Shown here in pieces: positions 33,928 to 36,781 of a DNA stretch of 36,781 nt. The notes beneath the pieces are model-generated. The model was not told the DNA's origin, did not search any database, and was given only the letters and a program-made list of their open reading frames with translations. The DNA is from Mycolicibacterium canariasense (GTDB taxonomy: Bacteria > Actinomycetota > Actinomycetes > Mycobacteriales > Mycobacteriaceae). The translations under genes and the position numbers were made by a program. Within the stretch, counting starts at the first letter, position 1, and each line of letters starts with the position of its first letter. Location of the stretch: NCBI RefSeq assembly GCF_002101555.1, contig NZ_LQOL01000030.1:1-36781 (forward strand), in the 5' to 3' direction.

Positions 33928-36645
33928 TCAGCGCCCCTGACCCGGCTCAGCCGCGTGACGACCGTTGAGTGGTGGTGCGGGCGCCGCCGGCCGCAGGTCA
34001 CCAGCGGCGGTGAGGTCACTTTCACGGATCATCCGCGAACTCGTCGTGTCCGCGAAGCGGGCCAACGAATCGGACAGGATCGGCAGGTACTGCACCCGTA
34101 CGGTGTTGTTGTTTCCGTCGTTCCACCAGCCCTCGCCGTAACGGCCTGCGCGAGTGAGGTTGTTGTTCTCCGGATCCGGTGGGCTGGTCTTGTTGACCAT
34201 CATGTCCACCAATGAGTCGAGAACCGGCATGTCCATGAGTTCGAGCGCTGCGGCGGCATTGTTCTTGTTCTTCTGACGCAGCGCGGCTTTCTTCTCGATC
34301 ATCGCGTAGTTGTGGTCGAAGTCGTCGGCGTGCTGAGACGCGGCGACGATGAAGTTGGCGTCTTTGCGGCCGGTTCGGTCAGGTGATCGGATCAGCAGCT
34401 CCACCACATCCTCGTTGCCTTTCAGGAAGCTGATCTCGTCACCGAAGAACACACAGGTGCCGCGGATCTGACCGAACCGGTGTGCCGTCATCCGCGCGAT
34501 CGATCCGTAGACCGAGGCTGCCCATTTGTTCAGGTCGGAGGCAGCAGCGGGGTTTTCTCCGCGGTACACCGGCAACTCATGGGTGCGAAATACCGTGGCG
34601 TGGGGGACCTTGCCCGACTCCATACGCGCGGCGAGGTCGGCGATGTCGTCGAACGGCGCGGCGCCCTGGTCGCCGGAGGCGCGTGCCGGCGGATCGATGA
34701 ACGCCGCGGTGAACGGAAGAGCTGCCCAGTGCTCGAAGTGACGCAGCAGGATTCGTGCTTCCGGATCACCGGTGGTCGTCAGCCACTCCATCAGCCGGCG
34801 AGTGCTGGTGATGCCGCGAACCGCGCGGAAGTCGGGGTGCAGGATCTTGGCCAGGAAAGCCGCTTCGGCAGACTTCGTGTCGATCTCGAACAGCGGCAGG
34901 TAGTGCGCCATCATCACCGTCTCGGCGACAGGGGAGGGCAGGCACTTGAGGAAGTCCATCGACACCCGACCGCTCGGAGTTTCGCCGGTAGCTGCGTTGA
35001 CGACCTGCACCCGGGCGATCCGCCGCGCGTAGACCGCCCACTCGCCGTGCTTGGAGTGATCGATGGCGGTGGCATAACGGTTGAGCGCCGTGACAAACAG
35101 GAAGATCAGCTTCATCAGATGCGACTTGCCGCCTCCCTGGGCGCCGGTGAGTGCGATAGAGGCGTTGCCTTTGTCGGTGGCATTGAGCAAATCGAGCAAG
35201 ATGATCTGACCGTTGGCGTTCTCTTTGTTGACTGCGATCGGCATGCCCACCGCATCACCGGCGAAGCTGCGCCGCACCGGCATGGCGCCAGAGAACCAGT
35301 ACGCCGTCGAGGTCTGCAGCAGATCGTCACCGAGCCGGGTCCGCCGAGACCCCGGCATCATCATCGTCCACAGCTCCTTCTGCCCGCCAACAGGCAGCAG
35401 CGGGGTGTAGTTGTTGGAGCGGAACTGCTGGGACACCGCAGAGATTCGGTTCTGCAGATAGTCCAGGTCGTTGGATCCGAATGCAAAGATCGCGGCCACC
35501 TGCATGCCGCGGGGTCCGGACTTGGCGCGGATGGCTTCGTGGAAGCGACGCAACTCGCCGCGGCGGTTGTCGTAGTCGTAGGCCTCGAATTCGTCATCGG
35601 CGTTGGCCGTACCTTCGGAGACGAGGTCACGTTCGGTGTTCGACATCGCTTTGGTGTCGACGAGATCCTGCGAGAAGCGCATCCGGAGAGTGAAATCCGC
35701 GTCGCCGCCGACGGCCTGGTCGACCAGGTAGGTGAAGCTCGACACGGCGTCGGTGTAGCTGCTGGGGTAGCGTGCGATCCCGAACAGCGACTGGTAGGAC
35801 ACGGGACCGTCCGGCATCTCCGCGGTGCGCTTACCCGGATTCGCGATCGACATGATCTTGCCGGCCGACAGTGTGCGAAACCTCCTGAACAGTGACAATT
35901 TCCGGTCTGCCTTGGACAGACTCTTGGTGTAGTCGCGGCCGTTGTCGAGGTCGCGCAGGAACGTCGAGTAGAGCGCACTGGCCTCGGCTGCTTCGTCGAA
36001 AACGACCTCGGGGTAGGCGTTCTCGGTCGGTGTGGCCGCAGGGGGAGCAAGCCCTGGCATCAGTGGCACGGCCAGTCCCCGCGTAGTGGCGCGATCGAAA
36101 GCCCAGTCCACCGCCGCGGGAGTGGTGCGCCGCGGCTTGAACTCGGCTGGGATCGCCGCGAAGCAGCGCTTCTCGAACTCTCCGAGGTCGGCCCAGTCCA
36201 GGCCTTCGTGGGGGTCGGTCTCCACCACGGCCGACACAAGCCGCTCCGACATCCGCCGCCGTGACGGCTGGCTGATCGCGAGCCAGTACACCCGGTCGAA
36301 CTCGACGAACTCACCGGTCACCATGCGCCGGTACAGATCGTTGAGAAGACCCTCCAGATACCGGTAGCGCTGCGGATCCCAATCGGGGATGCCGCCGGTG
36401 ATGGCGTTCATCGTCTCCAGTGGATCGCGACGGACACGGAACCCAGTCAGCATGATGTCGTCGGACGGGATCTCCGACAGCGCCGCGTAGAGCAGTTCGT
36501 GGCTGTCCTGCGCCGAGGCGGCGGTCTCGGGGCGGTAGCTGTTGACGTTGAGTCCGCGCAACAAGTAGTTGCACCAGACGCTGCCGTCCTCGGAGAAGAT
36601 CAGATTGTCGCGACGGGTGCGCAGTTTGGGCACATGTGATCCCAC
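33928..36645 (-). CDS. VirB4/TraC-like conjugation ATPase
   Basis: A 905-residue ATPase. The N-terminal half (1-480) corresponds to the VirB4 N-domain and is the less conserved part. The C-terminal motor has Walker A G-A-Q-G-G-G-K-S at 501-508 and Walker B C-V-F-F-G-D-E-I with Asp736-Glu737; S-P-D-R-T-G-R-K and A-A-S-Q-H-A fill the motif that follows in VirB4 family members. It powers assembly of the mating channel on the cytoplasmic face. The GTG start has AAAGGGA about seven bases upstream. It is the first gene of the operon visible here, but another may precede it outside the window. Confidence 0.85.
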   Translation of the reverse strand: MGSHVPKLRTRRDNLIFSEDGSVWCNYLLRGLNVNSYRPETAASAQDSHELLYAALSEIPSDDIMLTGFRVRRDPLETMNAITGGIPDWDPQRYRYLEGLLNDLYRRMVTGEFVEFDRVYWLAISQPSRRRMSERLVSAVVETDPHEGLDWADLGEFEKRCFAAIPAEFKPRRTTPAAVDWAFDRATTRGLAVPLMPGLAPPAATPTENAYPEVVFDEAAEASALYSTFLRDLDNGRDYTKSLSKADRKLSLFRRFRTLSAGKIMSIANPGKRTAEMPDGPVSYQSLFGIARYPSSYTDAVSSFTYLVDQAVGGDADFTLRMRFSQDLVDTKAMSNTERDLVSEGTANADDEFEAYDYDNRRGELRRFHEAIRAKSGPRGMQVAAIFAFGSNDLDYLQNRISAVSQQFRSNNYTPLLPVGGQKELWTMMMPGSRRTRLGDDLLQTSTAYWFSGAMPVRRSFAGDAVGMPIAVNKENANGQIILLDLLNATDKGNASIALTGAQGGGKSHLMKLIFLFVTALNRYATAIDHSKHGEWAVYARRIARVQVVNAATGETPSGRVSMDFLKCLPSPVAETVMMAHYLPLFEIDTKSAEAAFLAKILHPDFRAVRGITSTRRLMEWLTTTGDPEARILLRHFEHWAALPFTAAFIDPPARASGDQGAAPFDDIADLAARMESGKVPHATVFRTHELPVYRGENPAAASDLNKWAASVYGSIARMTAHRFGQIRGTCVFFGDEISFLKGNEDVVELLIRSPDRTGRKDANFIVAASQHADDFDHNYAMIEKKAALRQKNKNNAAAALELMDMPVLDSLVDMMVNKTSPPDPENNNLTRAGRYGEGWWNDGNNNTVRVQYLPILSDSLARFADTTSSRMIRESDLTAAGDLRPAAPAPPLNGRHAAEPGQGR

Positions 36646-36781
36646 GAGTTGGTCCCTTTCTCTACAGACCCGGAAGGTCGAAGTTCGCGCTGCGGCGATG
36701 TTTGAGGGCTCTTCATGATTGAGGGTGTAGAACGGTCAGCTGCTGTCGGCCTGTGATTGGGGTGTCTGGTTGGCTGGGTGT

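Noticed and set aside
34480..35895. 471-residue plus-strand frame opposite the VirB4-like gene
   Set aside because: Shadow frame rich in His, Arg and Gly; the minus strand holds Walker A and B motifs in this region.
21597..36781. CRISPR array or second copy of the tRNA-Pro end
   Set aside because: No regularly spaced long repeats and no repeat of the tRNA 3' half were seen by reading; the right attachment site is taken to be outside the window.

Overview
The window comes from the chromosome of a rapidly growing mycobacterium (Mycolicibacterium type). Three things support this. The gene order steA-mctB-pyrG-nudix-xerD, then parA-scpA-scpB-rluB-cmk-der, matches the Rv1691-Rv1713 block of M. 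tuberculosis. Base composition is high in GC. The window also opens with the 3' end of a 5S rRNA just upstream of the Rv1691 homologue, which fits the second rRNA operon that fast growers carry next to tyrS. No species can be named from sequence reading alone.

Core region (1-21,596). A 5S rRNA tail and a strong hairpin terminator are followed by a tight plus-strand operon: TPR protein, glycerol-3-phosphate phosphatase, a small protein, tlyA, nadK and recN. A small accessory patch follows (5,720-7,648) with a PNPOx-like flavoprotein, a VOC/glyoxalase protein and a divergent CGNR zinc-finger regulator whose start codon lies inside an 11-bp palindrome. Next come the cell-division pair steA/steB(mctB), pyrG with a structured leader, an ADP-ribose pyrophosphatase and xerD. 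A catechol-type O-methyltransferase on the minus strand separates these from the overlapping parA-scpA-scpB-rluB-cmk-der operon, which serves chromosome segregation, ribosome maturation and nucleotide supply. Two TauE/SafE anion exporters follow. The second is preceded by a small ORF with a very good Shine-Dalgarno sequence and a Cys-Cys pair near its end, so it may have a cysteine-responsive leader.

Mobile region (about 21,483-36,781, continuing past the window). A tRNA-Pro(GGG) gene with its terminator is followed at once by a tyrosine integrase, so an integrative element appears to sit in the tRNA 3' end. The plus-strand head holds integrase, an excisionase-like HTH protein and a protein with two such HTH domains. 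From 24.2 kb onward every recognisable gene is on the minus strand. One part is cargo: a mobile-element protein of unknown role, a membrane protein with a DUF4352-like domain, a protein with a HEPN-type R-N-x3-H motif, a secreted trypsin-like protease, and a DUF3310 phage-type protein. The other part is a conjugation-type operon read from 36.6 to 29.8 kb: VirB4-like ATPase, VirB6/TrbL-like membrane protein, EspI/ParA-like ATPase and two small proteins, ending at an 18-bp-stem hairpin. No relaxase, coupling protein or second attachment site is visible, so the element is incomplete here. The best leads for something undescribed are the HEPN-like/membrane/protease cargo, the double-HTH putative excisionase with iteron-like repeats, and the Cys-Cys leader ORF.
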